DNA of 64,000 nucleotides. Source: Planctomycetota bacterium. GTDB taxonomy: Bacteria; Planctomycetota; B15-G4. The DNA lies in contig JAJDEO010000050.1 of assembly GCA_029259745.1 (NCBI GenBank), forward strand, positions 1-64,000, read 5' to 3'. The first letter of the stretch is position 1. Each line of letters starts with the position of its first letter. Positions 52,214-60,899 of this stretch are shown in pieces. A program made the position numbers and the translations under genes. The notes under the pieces were generated by a model that saw only the letters and a list, made by a program, of their open reading frames with translations, was not told where the DNA came from and made no database searches.

Positions 52214-53217
52214 GTGTCCGTCACGGACGCACGCGCCAGGCCGACGGCCTCGCGTGCCCGACCGACGACCTCGCGCGCCACAGACCGCGCCGCCGTCGCA
52301 CCGGCGCGTAGCACGTCCTCGACATAGTCGGGATCGCTGATCAACGCGCGACGCCGCTCACGCGCAGGTGCAAACGCCTCGTTGACCGCCGCCAGAAGCG
52401 CCTTCTTCGCCTCGCCGTAGCCGTAGCCTCCCGCAGCCAGGCGCGTCGCCATCTCGGCCGCCGCCTCCGGTGACGCCACGAGCTTGTAGATCTGGTAGAC
52501 GGCGCAGGCCTCGGGATCCTTGGGCTCGTCGACCCCCAGCGAGTCGGTCACGATGCCCATCACGGACGTCTTGAGCGGCTTGCCCTCGGCGAAGATCTGG
52601 ATCGTGTTGCTGTAGCTCTTCGACATCTTGCGCCCGTCCGTGCCCGGAACGACGGCGGCCCCCTCGGCCATCAGCGCCTCGGGACGCCGGAAGACCTCGC
52701 AGCCATACGCCTCGTGGAACGACTGGGCCATGTCCTGCGTCATCTCGATGTGCTGGACCTGGTCCTTGCCCACCGGCACGACGTCCGAGAGGTACGCGAG
52801 GATGTCCGACGCCATGAGCACGGGATAGAGGAACAGTCCCGCGCGCGGCGTGATGCCGTTCGCGACCTTGTCCTTGTACGAGTGGCCGCGCTGGAGCAGC
52901 CCGGTGCCCGTGACGGTTGCGAGGAGCCAGGTCAGCTCGGTGACTTCCGGGACGTCCGACTGGCGAAAGAACGTCGCCTTGGCCGGATCGAGTCCGAGCG
53001 CGAGGTAGTCGAGGGCGACGTCGCGAACGAGTTCGGCGAGGCGCTCGCGGTCCTGAACCGTCGTCAGTGCGTGGTAGTCGGCGATGAAGTAGTACGCGTC
53101 GCCTTGATCTTGCAGTGCGACGTGATTGGCGATCGCGCCATAGTAGTTGCCGAGGTGGAGCTTTCCGCTGGGCTGTACGCCTGACAGAATGCGACGTCGA
53201 TCCGAAGTCTGACTCAC
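52210..53217 (-). CDS. trpS: Tryptophanyl-tRNA synthetase
   Basis: Class I synthetase, 335 aa. HIGH-type KLHLGNYYGA, GTGLLQRGHSYKDK, LMASDIL, GKDQVQHIEMTQDMA and the KMSKS loop GRKMSKSYSN. The start is GTG 53217, which has GGAG 6 nt upstream and matches the family N-terminus SDRRRILSGVQPSG; longer readings lack similarity. Divergent from the lipoprotein gene at 53275. Confidence 0.97.
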   Translation of the reverse strand: MSQTSDRRRILSGVQPSGKLHLGNYYGAIANHVALQDQGDAYYFIADYHALTTVQDRERLAELVRDVALDYLALGLDPAKATFFRQSDVPEVTELTWLLATVTGTGLLQRGHSYKDKVANGITPRAGLFLYPVLMASDILAYLSDVVPVGKDQVQHIEMTQDMAQSFHEAYGCEVFRRPEALMAEGAAVVPGTDGRKMSKSYSNTIQIFAEGKPLKTSVMGIVTDSLGVDEPKDPEACAVYQIYKLVASPEAAAEMATRLAAGGYGYGEAKKALLAAVNEAFAPARERRRALISDPDYVEDVLRAGATAARSVAREVVGRAREAVGLARASVTDT

Positions 53218-53274
53218 GGCGATCTCCAAGATCGATTTGGCGTCCGTGTGAACTATGAAAAGGGGCCCGCAAGA

Positions 53275-54813
53275 ATGCGCATTCCTGAGCGGCGCGGAAA
53301 GAGCAAGCTTGCCAGCTTGCTGGTGCTCGCTCTGGGCGGGCTCGCCGGCCTGACGGGCTGCGCGAGCTGGGGAGCGGTCCTGCCCGAGCTCGACATGAAC
53401 CCGATCGTGCGCATCGAGCGCACGCCCGACGGTGGCGCCGATGTCGAGCTGCTCGGGCCGTTCGTCGACATGCACCTCGGCCCCGACGTCACGCTGCACC
53501 GCGTCGTGCCGCTCTTCCAGCACAAGCGATCGCTCTCGCAGCAGCGCTCCGTCACCGACGTCCTGCCGCCGCTCGGCTGCGTCATCGACAGCCGCGGCGA
53601 GACCCACGCCCGCGCGATCCCGCTGCTGTGGGACGGCACCTGGCGCAACGGCCCCGACGGACGCGAGTCCGACCTGCTGCTCTTTCCGCTTACGTTCTAC
53701 GGCTCGGGTCCGACGCCCCGCGACAACTACCTCGGCGTCTTCCCGCTCGGCGGACGTATCCGCGGACTCTTCGGCGTCGACCAGTTCGACTTCGCGCTCT
53801 GGCCGCTGTTCATGCGCACGAAGATGAACGTGAGCGAGCCCTCCACGTCCACCTCGGTGCTGCTGCTCGCGGGCTGGACCGAGGGCGGGCCGCGCGACGG
53901 GAGCTGGCGCGCCTACCCCTTCTACGGCAAGCAGCAGTGGACGAACCCCGACGGCACGGCGCGCCTGCGTCGTCACACCGTGATGTGGCCCTTCCTCCAC
54001 TTCGGTGACGAGGCGCTCGACACGCGCGCGCCGGCCGAGGTCTGGGGCCTGTGGCCGTTCTACAGCCAGGCCATCGCCGAGACGTGGCAGCGCCGCACCG
54101 TGCTGTGGCCCTTCTTCCGCTGGAATCGCGAGACGAATCCCGACGGCACGACTTTGGCCGGCGGCGACTACCTCTACGACACGCCCTGGCCCCTCTTCCG
54201 GCGCTGGAAGGACGGTGACGAAACCGGCTTCGGCGGTGGTCTGCCCCCGTATCACGACATCGACCGCCGCGACTCACACTCGACGAACCTGCTGCTCTAC
54301 TGGGACCGCTTCGAGCGCCAGCAGACCGCCGAACTCGGCTTCCCCACACGCACGCTCGAGAAGTCCGACACCGACGTCTTCCCCTTCTTCCACACCAGCA
54401 CGCGCGCCATCGAAGGTCGCGCTGGGCTCGACACGAACCATCAGATCTGGCCCTTGTGGCACCGCTCGACGCGCGTTCTGGACGACACGCTCGACCGGGG
54501 AACGCTCTCGCTCGTCCCGTTGCGACACATCGAGTTCTTCCGAGGCGCCGACGAGGTCTACTCGCCGCTGTTCACGATCTGGCGCCAGCGCCGGAGCAAA
54601 ACGACCGATGAACATCGTGGACTCTTCGATCTGCTGCTCTGGCGACGCTCAGAGGCAGGTCTGCGCGTCTCCACTCCTCTGATCTATGCCCGCCGCCCCG
54701 AGGGAACCGATGTTGCCCGCCACCAACTGCTCTGGGGTCTGTCGACGTGGCGCACGGACGCCCACGGCGTGGCGTCCTGGAGCGTGATGGGAATCGACCT
54801 GTGGACTCGCTGA
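53275..54813 (+). CDS. Large lipoprotein with repeated WP-aromatic motifs
   Basis: A 512-aa protein with a lipoprotein signal (basic MRIPERRGKSK, hydrophobic stretch, lipobox GLTGC). The mature chain is built of repeating aromatic units: FALWPLF, VMWPFLHF, LWPFYSQ, VLWPFFRW, TPWPLFRRW, QIWPLWHRS, with VFPLGG and VFPFFH between, suggesting many short beta-strands. No enzyme domain. It overlaps mlaE by 13 nt, so an envelope-lipid role is inferred from context. ATG 53275 has AGGGG 9 nt upstream; a GTG at 53248 is less likely. Confidence 0.85.
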   Translation: MRIPERRGKSKLASLLVLALGGLAGLTGCASWGAVLPELDMNPIVRIERTPDGGADVELLGPFVDMHLGPDVTLHRVVPLFQHKRSLSQQRSVTDVLPPLGCVIDSRGETHARAIPLLWDGTWRNGPDGRESDLLLFPLTFYGSGPTPRDNYLGVFPLGGRIRGLFGVDQFDFALWPLFMRTKMNVSEPSTSTSVLLLAGWTEGGPRDGSWRAYPFYGKQQWTNPDGTARLRRHTVMWPFLHFGDEALDTRAPAEVWGLWPFYSQAIAETWQRRTVLWPFFRWNRETNPDGTTLAGGDYLYDTPWPLFRRWKDGDETGFGGGLPPYHDIDRRDSHSTNLLLYWDRFERQQTAELGFPTRTLEKSDTDVFPFFHTSTRAIEGRAGLDTNHQIWPLWHRSTRVLDDTLDRGTLSLVPLRHIEFFRGADEVYSPLFTIWRQRRSKTTDEHRGLFDLLLWRRSEAGLRVSTPLIYARRPEGTDVARHQLLWGLSTWRTDAHGVASWSVMGIDLWTR

Positions 54814-55613
54814 TCGCCCTCATCGCCGCGCGCGGCCGCGTGCTGCGGCTCGCGCTCGAAGACGCCGGGTTCACGGTGCGCCTCCTCTTCGAGTCGCTGG
54901 CGCGCGTCGTGCCGCACATGCGTCGCCGCTGGCGCTTCATCCTCGACCAGATGATCGTGTGTGGCCTCTCGCCGCTACCGGTCGTCTCGATCGTCGGCGT
55001 CTTCACGGGCATGATCCTCGCGCTGCAGCTCGGCATCGAGCTGGCTGACATCGGTCAGGCCGAGCGCGTCTCGAACATCGTCGGCATCGTGCTGTTCCGC
55101 GAGATGGGCCCGTTCATGACGGGCATGATCCTGACGGCCTCGGTCGGCTCGGCGATGACGGCCGAACTCGGCACGATGGCGGTGTCCGAGGAACTCGACG
55201 CCCTCGAGTGCATGTCGATCGACACGACGTCGTTCCTCGTCATGCCGCGCGTCCTCGCGCTCACGATCATGGCTCCGATCCTGACGTTCATCGGCAACAT
55301 CCTCGGCGTCGTCGGGGCCGCGCTCGTCAGCAAGACGCAGCTCGCCGTTTCACTCGACCTCTTCTTCCGGCAGGTGCTCGAATCACTCGAGGCCGACCCC
55401 GGCTTCGGCGGCTTTCCCGAGGAGATCTACACGGGGCTCATCAAGGCCACGGTCTTCGGGATGCTGATCGCGACGATCTCGTGCAGCAAGGGCCTACGCG
55501 CGTCCGGTGGTGCGCTCGGTGTCGGCCGCGCCGTGCGCCTCGCCGTCGTGCGTTCGTTCCTCATGATCATCGTCGTCGGCTACATGCTGTCGTGGATGTT
55601 CCTCCTCATCTGA
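54801..55613 (+). CDS. mlaE: ABC lipid transporter permease MlaE
   Basis: Inner-membrane permease of the Mla outer-membrane lipid asymmetry system, 270 aa with about five helices. The family signature is clear: LFREMGPFMTGMILTASVGSAMTAELGTMAVSEELDALECM and FLVMPRVLAL. Starts at GTG 54801 inside the upstream gene and ends TGATG with mlaF, so the set is translationally coupled. Confidence 0.95.
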   Translation: MDSLIALIAARGRVLRLALEDAGFTVRLLFESLARVVPHMRRRWRFILDQMIVCGLSPLPVVSIVGVFTGMILALQLGIELADIGQAERVSNIVGIVLFREMGPFMTGMILTASVGSAMTAELGTMAVSEELDALECMSIDTTSFLVMPRVLALTIMAPILTFIGNILGVVGAALVSKTQLAVSLDLFFRQVLESLEADPGFGGFPEEIYTGLIKATVFGMLIATISCSKGLRASGGALGVGRAVRLAVVRSFLMIIVVGYMLSWMFLLI

Positions 55614-56407
55614 TGTCAGAACTCGCGAGTAACGCCCCGATGTCGATGATCCAGCTTCGCGACGTGTGCAAGTCGTTCGGCGCGAATGACGTGTTGCGCA
55701 ATCTCGACCTCGACGTCGCCGAGGGCGAGACGCTCGTGATCGTCGGGCGCTCGGGCACGGGCAAGAGCGTGACGCTCAAGCACATCGTCGGGCTGCTGAA
55801 CCCCGACAGTGGTGATGTTCATGTCAACGGACGCCCCGTCGTCGGTGCCTCGATCGATGAGCTGCGCGAGATCCGGCGTGACGTCGCGTACATGTTCCAG
55901 ACTGGCGCGCTCGTGAACTGGATGACAGTCCGCACGAACATCGCCCTGCCGCTCGTCGAGGCGCGCCAGCTCAGCGCCAAGGAGATCGACGAGCGCGTCG
56001 AAGAAGTGCTCGCCTCGGTCGGGCTCAGCGAAGCCGCCGACCTGTTGCCGGCCGAAATCTCGGGCGGCATGCGCAAGCGCGCCGCCCTGTGCCGCGTGCT
56101 CGTCCTCGAACCCCGAGCGATCCTCTACGACGAGCCCACCTCTGGACTCGACCCGATCATGTCGCGAACGGTCGGCCGGCTCATCCGCGACGTCCAGACC
56201 ACTCACCGCTGTGCAGCCATCGTCGTCACGCACGACCTCCCGCTCGCCTTCCGTGTCGCGACCAAGATCGGTCTACACGACGACGGCAAGCTCGCCGAGA
56301 TCCTGCCACCCGACGAGTTCCGCCGCAGCGATAACCCCACCATCCGTGAATTCCTCGCCGATGCCCCGCGTCGCTCCGAGCCTCTCACCCAGGATTCCGA
56401 GTCATGA
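55613..56407 (+). CDS. mlaF: ABC lipid transporter ATPase MlaF
   Basis: Cytoplasmic ATPase of the Mla complex, 264 aa. Walker A GRSGTGKS, Q-loop YMFQTGALVNWMT, signature SGGMRKRAALCR (MlaF form), Walker B ILYDEPTSGLDP and H-loop VTHD. The ATG shares one base with the mlaE stop; a second ATG 27 nt later is possible. Confidence 0.96.
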   Translation: MSELASNAPMSMIQLRDVCKSFGANDVLRNLDLDVAEGETLVIVGRSGTGKSVTLKHIVGLLNPDSGDVHVNGRPVVGASIDELREIRRDVAYMFQTGALVNWMTVRTNIALPLVEARQLSAKEIDERVEEVLASVGLSEAADLLPAEISGGMRKRAALCRVLVLEPRAILYDEPTSGLDPIMSRTVGRLIRDVQTTHRCAAIVVTHDLPLAFRVATKIGLHDDGKLAEILPPDEFRRSDNPTIREFLADAPRRSEPLTQDSES

Positions 56408-57651
56408 CAACTCGTAAGCTCGACGTCCTCTTGGGCCTCTTGTTCTTCTCGGCCCTGCTGTCGCTGGGCGCCATCACCATCGTGCTCTCCGACTTCAGCT
56501 TCGTGGGGGAACGCCACGACTTCGAGTTCATCAGCCCCGACGTCGGCTACCTGCGCCAAGGTGACCCCGTGCTCGTCGACGGCATGCCGTCGGGCAAGGT
56601 CCAGTTCATCGAACGCCTCGGTGCGCCGCTCTACGCCACGCTCGAAGACGGCAGCGAGGTGCGCTGTGCCGTGAAGGTCAAGGTGCGCATGGACGTCGAC
56701 CTCCTGGCGCTGCTGTTCGAGGACGCGAGCATCATCATCGAAGACCGCGGCGTGCTCGGTGGCCGCATGATCCGCGTTCTCGAGGGGCGCTCGGGCATCC
56801 CCCGCTCACCGGACAAGCCGCTCGTCGCCATCTCCTCACCTCCGCTCGTCCAGGCGCTCGGCGGCGTCGTCGGTGACAGCGCCGACGACATCCAGGCGAC
56901 GTTCGCGAACATCCGCCTCGTCAGCGAGCGGCTCACGACAGGCGAGAGCGCGCTCGGCCGCCTCATCTCCGACGAAGACCTCTCGAACGACCTCACGACG
57001 ATCATCGCCGATGTGAAGTCGGGCGCCGCGTCGTTCGCGGACTTCTCCGACTCGTTCGGAACCGAAGGCGACGGCACGCTCTCCAAGCTCATCAACGATC
57101 CCAAGCTCTACGACACGGCGCTCGCCGCCTTCGAGGACATCCGCGGATTCACCGGCGGCTCGGAAGATGGCAGCAACGAGGGCACGCTCTCCAAGCTCAT
57201 GCACGACTCCGAGCTCTACGATCGCGCCTTGGCGGCCGTCGACGAGATCAACGTCTTCGCGACGGACCTCAACACGGGCGAAGGCAGTCTCGCGAAGTTC
57301 ATCAACGACCCGGAGCTGTTCGACACAGCCAAGGCCATGGTGACGAACATCAACGATGTCGTCGAAGACCTGAAGGATGGCAAGGGGCTGCTGGCCACCG
57401 CACTCAACGACGAGGTCTTCGCGCAGCAGGCACGGGACACGCTGTCGTCGATGGCCACGGCCGCCGACGACGTCAAGTCGTTCACGGCCGGACTCGCCGA
57501 AGGCAAGGGGCTGCTGTCGGTGCTCGTGAACGACGAGGAACTCGCCGCCGATGTGCGCGAACTCCTCGCACAGTTGCTCTCAGGGCTCGAAGACGCGCGC
57601 GAGACAGCACCCGTCCAGGGCGTCGGCGGTTTGCTCTTCGGAACCTTCTGA
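56404..57651 (+). CDS. mlaD: MCE/MlaD-family substrate-binding protein with C-terminal repeats
   Basis: Periplasmic lipid-binding subunit anchored by one N-terminal helix (about 10-30). The MCE domain (about 38-115: FISPDVGYLRQGDPVLVDGMPSGKV) is followed by roughly six 35-40-residue repeats, each with a G-x-G-x-L-x-x-L-I-N-D-x-x-L-type start (GTLSKLINDPKLYD, GTLSKLMHDSELYD, GSLAKFINDPELFD). At 415 aa it is far longer than E. coli MlaD (about 183 aa). The repeats are helical and may form a lipid channel. Confidence 0.93.
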   Translation: MTTRKLDVLLGLLFFSALLSLGAITIVLSDFSFVGERHDFEFISPDVGYLRQGDPVLVDGMPSGKVQFIERLGAPLYATLEDGSEVRCAVKVKVRMDVDLLALLFEDASIIIEDRGVLGGRMIRVLEGRSGIPRSPDKPLVAISSPPLVQALGGVVGDSADDIQATFANIRLVSERLTTGESALGRLISDEDLSNDLTTIIADVKSGAASFADFSDSFGTEGDGTLSKLINDPKLYDTALAAFEDIRGFTGGSEDGSNEGTLSKLMHDSELYDRALAAVDEINVFATDLNTGEGSLAKFINDPELFDTAKAMVTNINDVVEDLKDGKGLLATALNDEVFAQQARDTLSSMATAADDVKSFTAGLAEGKGLLSVLVNDEELAADVRELLAQLLSGLEDARETAPVQGVGGLLFGTF

Positions 57652-57741
57652 CCGATCGCAAGCCCCGCCCTCGCGACCCCGCGTCTGCCACTCGTCGCGC
57701 TGCTGTTCGGCGCGATCGGCATCGCATGGGCTCCGCTCTTC

Positions 57742-58554
57742 GTGCGCGAATCGGAACTCGGCGCGACGGCGACCGCGTGGTATCGCGTGCTGCTCGCGCT
57801 GCCGTTGCTGTGGGCTTTGCGTTGGCGTGAAGTGCGTCGAACACCCAAGACCGACGCGGCACCGACGCGCGCCTTCCCCAGGATCCTGATCTTCGCCGGC
57901 CTCTGCTTCGCCGGCGACCTCGCCGTCTGGCACCTCTCGATCCACAACACGTCCGTGGCGAACGCGACGCTGCTGCCCAACGCCGCGCCGATCGTCGTCG
58001 GCTTGGTCGCGTGGCGGCTGTTCGGCGAACGCCCCGGGCGTGAGTTCGTCCTCGGCTTCCTGCTCGCCATCGTCGGTGTGTCGTTGGTCGTGGGCGCCTC
58101 GTTCGGTGGCAGCGAGCGCGCGGTGTTCGGCGATGCGCTGGGCCTCACGACGGCGGTCTTCTACGCCGGCTACCAGATCTGCGTGAAGGTGGGTCGCGGC
58201 AACCACACCACCCTCTCCGTGATGGCGGTGTCGACGACCGTCTGCTGCCTCGCACTGCTGCCTGTCGCCCTCGCCTCGGGCGATTCGCTCTGGCCCACGT
58301 CGTCGCGCGGATGGCTCACGCTCCTCGGCCTGGCGTGGGTCTCCCACTGTGGCGGTCAAGGGCTGATCGCGTGGTCGCTGGCACACCTGCCGGCGTCCTT
58401 CTCGTCCGTGGCGCTGCTGTTCCAGCCCGTCGCCGCGGCGTTCCTGGCGTGGTGGCTCCTGGGCGAGAACCTCACACCGACCCAGGCCCTTGGCGGCGTG
58501 GTCGTGCTCGCGGGCATCGTGATCGTGCGGCGCGGATCACGCCGCGCACGCTGA
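57742..58554 (+). CDS. EamA-family transporter, true start probably earlier
   Basis: Drug/metabolite-type membrane protein with two EamA halves; 270 aa from GTG 57742. The same frame codes a typical first helix before this (57685-57741: LPLVALLFGAIGIAWAPLF), so the real protein is about 299 aa. No ATG, GTG or TTG occurs between 57652 and 57742; the frame is the mlaD frame continued past its TGA. A rare start (ATC 57655), stop read-through or a sequencing error are options. C-terminal WWLLGENLTPTQALGG is typical. Substrate unknown. Confidence 0.85.
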   Translation: MRESELGATATAWYRVLLALPLLWALRWREVRRTPKTDAAPTRAFPRILIFAGLCFAGDLAVWHLSIHNTSVANATLLPNAAPIVVGLVAWRLFGERPGREFVLGFLLAIVGVSLVVGASFGGSERAVFGDALGLTTAVFYAGYQICVKVGRGNHTTLSVMAVSTTVCCLALLPVALASGDSLWPTSSRGWLTLLGLAWVSHCGGQGLIAWSLAHLPASFSSVALLFQPVAAAFLAWWLLGENLTPTQALGGVVVLAGIVIVRRGSRRAR

Positions 58555-58754
58555 CGGGCGTCGGATCTGCTCGCCCTCGCTGCAACGTGCTACCTTGCCC
58601 GGCCCGGCAAACCCGGGTTCTTCACGGACGATCGTCGCGCGGTCGCAGCTGGGCCTTGCTGGAAAACGAAGCGACGTTTGGTCAGCGCTTCAAAGCTGCC
58701 AGCAAAGGGATCGAGGGCGACCGCCGCAGATCGGCCGTGAATCATCCGGGCGAA

Positions 58755-58911
58755 CAGCCCGTTGAAAACTCATCTGGCGCGCCGCACGCATCCGAGCGCG
58801 CCTGTGCGAGCGCGGGAGCCTCGACGAATCCACGCGATTCGCCTGCGTTCCCACACTCGCACAGGCACTCGGTCACGCACGTCGCACTCAGAGCAGTTCT
58901 TCAACAGGCTG
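58755..58911. repeat. Palindromic element copy 2 (core on the plus strand)
   Basis: A 157-bp near-palindrome. The ends pair (CAGCCCGTTGAA with TTCAACAGGCTG), GCCTGTGCGAG pairs with CTCGCACAGGC, and GAATC with GATTC around the centre. The core CCTCGACGAATCC is at 58819-58831, at the symmetry axis. By hand, 10 of 11 clear arm transitions fall in the same direction as in copy 1 relative to the core. It ends 30 nt before the esterase start. The rest of 58555-58941 shows no gene. Confidence 0.8.
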
Positions 58912-58941
58912 CTAACCCACCCGCTCGCACGGAGACACGCG

Positions 58942-60189
58942 TTGTCGACCACCCGAATCGTTGCGGCCTTCGCCGCGTGCATGCTGCTCGTCGCCTCCCT
59001 CGACGCCGAGTCGGTCGTCCTCGTCGACGCCGGACGCGGCCCCGTGTCCGTACGCATCCCCGATAGCTACGACGCGAGCGTGCCCATGCCGCTCCTCCTC
59101 GCGCTGCATGGCTACGGCGGAAGCGGCGCCGACTTCACGATCGGCACCTTCGTCGATGACCGCGAGATCCTGTACGTCGCACCGACGGGCACGATCGACC
59201 CGTCCGGCGCAGCGTTTTGGAACGCCACGCCTGGATGCTGCGACTTCTTCGGGTCGAACATCGACGATTCGAGCTACCTCGCGGCGTTGATCGACGAGGT
59301 CAAGGCGACGCTCAACGTCGACCCGACGCGGGTGCATGTCTTCGGCTACTCGAACGGCGGGTTCATGGCGCATGTCCTGGCGTGCGATCACGCCGACGTC
59401 ATCGCGTCGCTCGCGAGCGTCGCCGGCGCGGCCTACAACAACCCCGCGAACTGCGACGCAAGTGAGTCGGTCCACGCTCTGCAGATCCACGGGACGAACG
59501 ACACCGTGATCTCCTACACCGGCGGCTCGACGCCGGGTGGCAACTACCCCAGCGCCGCCAAGACCGTCGAACAGTGGATCGGCGTCTCGGCCTGCAACCC
59601 GGTCGGCACGCCGGGCGCTCCCATCGACCTCGTCTTCGACATCCCGGGTGCCGAAACCACGGTGATGTCGTGGACGACCGACTGCACCACCGGTGGATCG
59701 GCCGAGTTCTGGACCGTCAACGGCGGCGGCCACTTCCTCAACTTCCAACCCGACTTCCTCGACCGCCTCTTCGACTGGTTCGACGCCCATACTCAGCCGG
59801 TCGTCGGCACGCCCCTCTGCCCGGCGACCCTCAACTCCACGGGCAAGCCGGCTGCACTCCAGTCGTGGGGCTCGCTCTCGTCGACGGCCGGCGAGCCGAT
59901 CAGCCTCGTCGCCGACGACCTCCCGTCCGGGCAGACGGGCGCGTTTCTCCTCGCGCCGACGGACACGACACTGCCCCTCGGCGGCGGCACGCTCTGTGTC
60001 GGCGTGCCGTTCCTGACCCTCCCGCTCCAGATCCCGGACGCGGCCGGAGAAGCACGGCTGTCCGGCGTCATGCCCGTCGACGCGACGCTCGCGGGCACGG
60101 TCGTCTACCTCCAGTACGCCTTCTTCGACGCGACCGGCCCCGCGCACATCAACCTCACGAACGCCCTGGTCCTGACGCTGACGCCCTGA
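58942..60189 (+). CDS. Secreted esterase/depolymerase-like hydrolase with C-terminal add-on domain
   Basis: Alpha/beta hydrolase of the polyhydroxybutyrate depolymerase/feruloyl esterase type, 415 aa. Signal peptide at residues 1-24; oxyanion region LALHGYGGSGAD; nucleophile GYSNGG (Ser137); acid HGTND (Asp187); GGGHF (His264). Residues from about 293 form a beta-rich domain (CPATLNSTGKPA ... INLTNALVLTLTP) of a kind common in marine planctomycete secreted proteins (from memory). TTG 58942 has GGAG 7 nt upstream; the longer upstream reading crosses palindrome copy 2. Confidence 0.85.
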   Translation: MSTTRIVAAFAACMLLVASLDAESVVLVDAGRGPVSVRIPDSYDASVPMPLLLALHGYGGSGADFTIGTFVDDREILYVAPTGTIDPSGAAFWNATPGCCDFFGSNIDDSSYLAALIDEVKATLNVDPTRVHVFGYSNGGFMAHVLACDHADVIASLASVAGAAYNNPANCDASESVHALQIHGTNDTVISYTGGSTPGGNYPSAAKTVEQWIGVSACNPVGTPGAPIDLVFDIPGAETTVMSWTTDCTTGGSAEFWTVNGGGHFLNFQPDFLDRLFDWFDAHTQPVVGTPLCPATLNSTGKPAALQSWGSLSSTAGEPISLVADDLPSGQTGAFLLAPTDTTLPLGGGTLCVGVPFLTLPLQIPDAAGEARLSGVMPVDATLAGTVVYLQYAFFDATGPAHINLTNALVLTLTP

Positions 60190-60304
60190 ACTGACGCACT
60201 GGCCCTCACCGCCGACGAACAATGTGGCCCAAATGCCCCGGCGGAGGCTTCGATCGCCGGTCGCACCACGCTTCGCCCAAGGATGCCCCCCTTGGAGATG
60301 TCTT

Positions 60305-60793
60305 TTGGCTTCGAAGCAACTGCAGTCGGCGGCGCCGGTGTGCGTCAGCCAGAAGGTCGACGTCGAGCTGACGCCCCTCGAGTTCCGCCTGCTCGAGTCG
60401 GCCCACTACCTCGACACCGAGGCGCTGAAGAAAGCCAAGCACACCAAGATCGAGATCGGTTCCGTCGCCGCCGACTGTTGCCGCAAGCTCGTCTACGCCG
60501 TGGTGCAGAAGGGCATGGTGACCGCGCTCGAGTTCGAGGACGAAGCCGACGTGAGTCGCGCGGCTACCTCGCCGGGGCTCGCAAAGCTCATCGAGACGGC
60601 GCTCGAGGAGACGGGCAACAAGAGCGCCGCCTCGAAGAAGCTCCCCGTCGCGTTCGGCGACCTCCTCCTGGCTCCCGGCGGGATCGTCATCGAGCACTGG
60701 ACCTGCTTCAAGATCTGCATGTTCGGCTTCTGCCTCATCTGCTGCTACGGCAACGACAAGGGCGGCCCCTTCACCACCTGCACCTTCTCGTGA
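60305..60793 (+). CDS. Small protein with GG-ended leader and Cys-rich tail
   Basis: A 162-aa protein, TTG start with GGAG 7 nt upstream. A helical body of about 126 residues ends GDLLLAPGG, followed by a 36-residue tail with six Cys and several Thr/Ser (WTCFKICMFGFCLICCYG, GGPFTTCTFS). A long leader, a double Gly and a Cys/Thr/Ser core look like a ribosomally made peptide precursor, but no modifying enzyme or exporter is in the window. Metal binding or a membrane-inserted tail are alternatives. Function unknown. Confidence 0.65.
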   Translation: MASKQLQSAAPVCVSQKVDVELTPLEFRLLESAHYLDTEALKKAKHTKIEIGSVAADCCRKLVYAVVQKGMVTALEFEDEADVSRAATSPGLAKLIETALEETGNKSAASKKLPVAFGDLLLAPGGIVIEHWTCFKICMFGFCLICCYGNDKGGPFTTCTFS

Positions 60794-60899
60794 TCGGCCA
60801 GCGCGCCTGAAACTCCGCAACGCTGCAATTGGTCCTGGGCCAGGGCTTCTCTTGCCCTTCCGGTGATGTTATCTCTTAGATCCCTGATCGATCGACGGC

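Noticed and set aside
58762..58941. N-terminal extension of the esterase
   Set aside because: It would translate through palindrome copy 2 and place about 60 basic residues before a normal signal peptide; TTG 58942 has a good ribosome-binding site.
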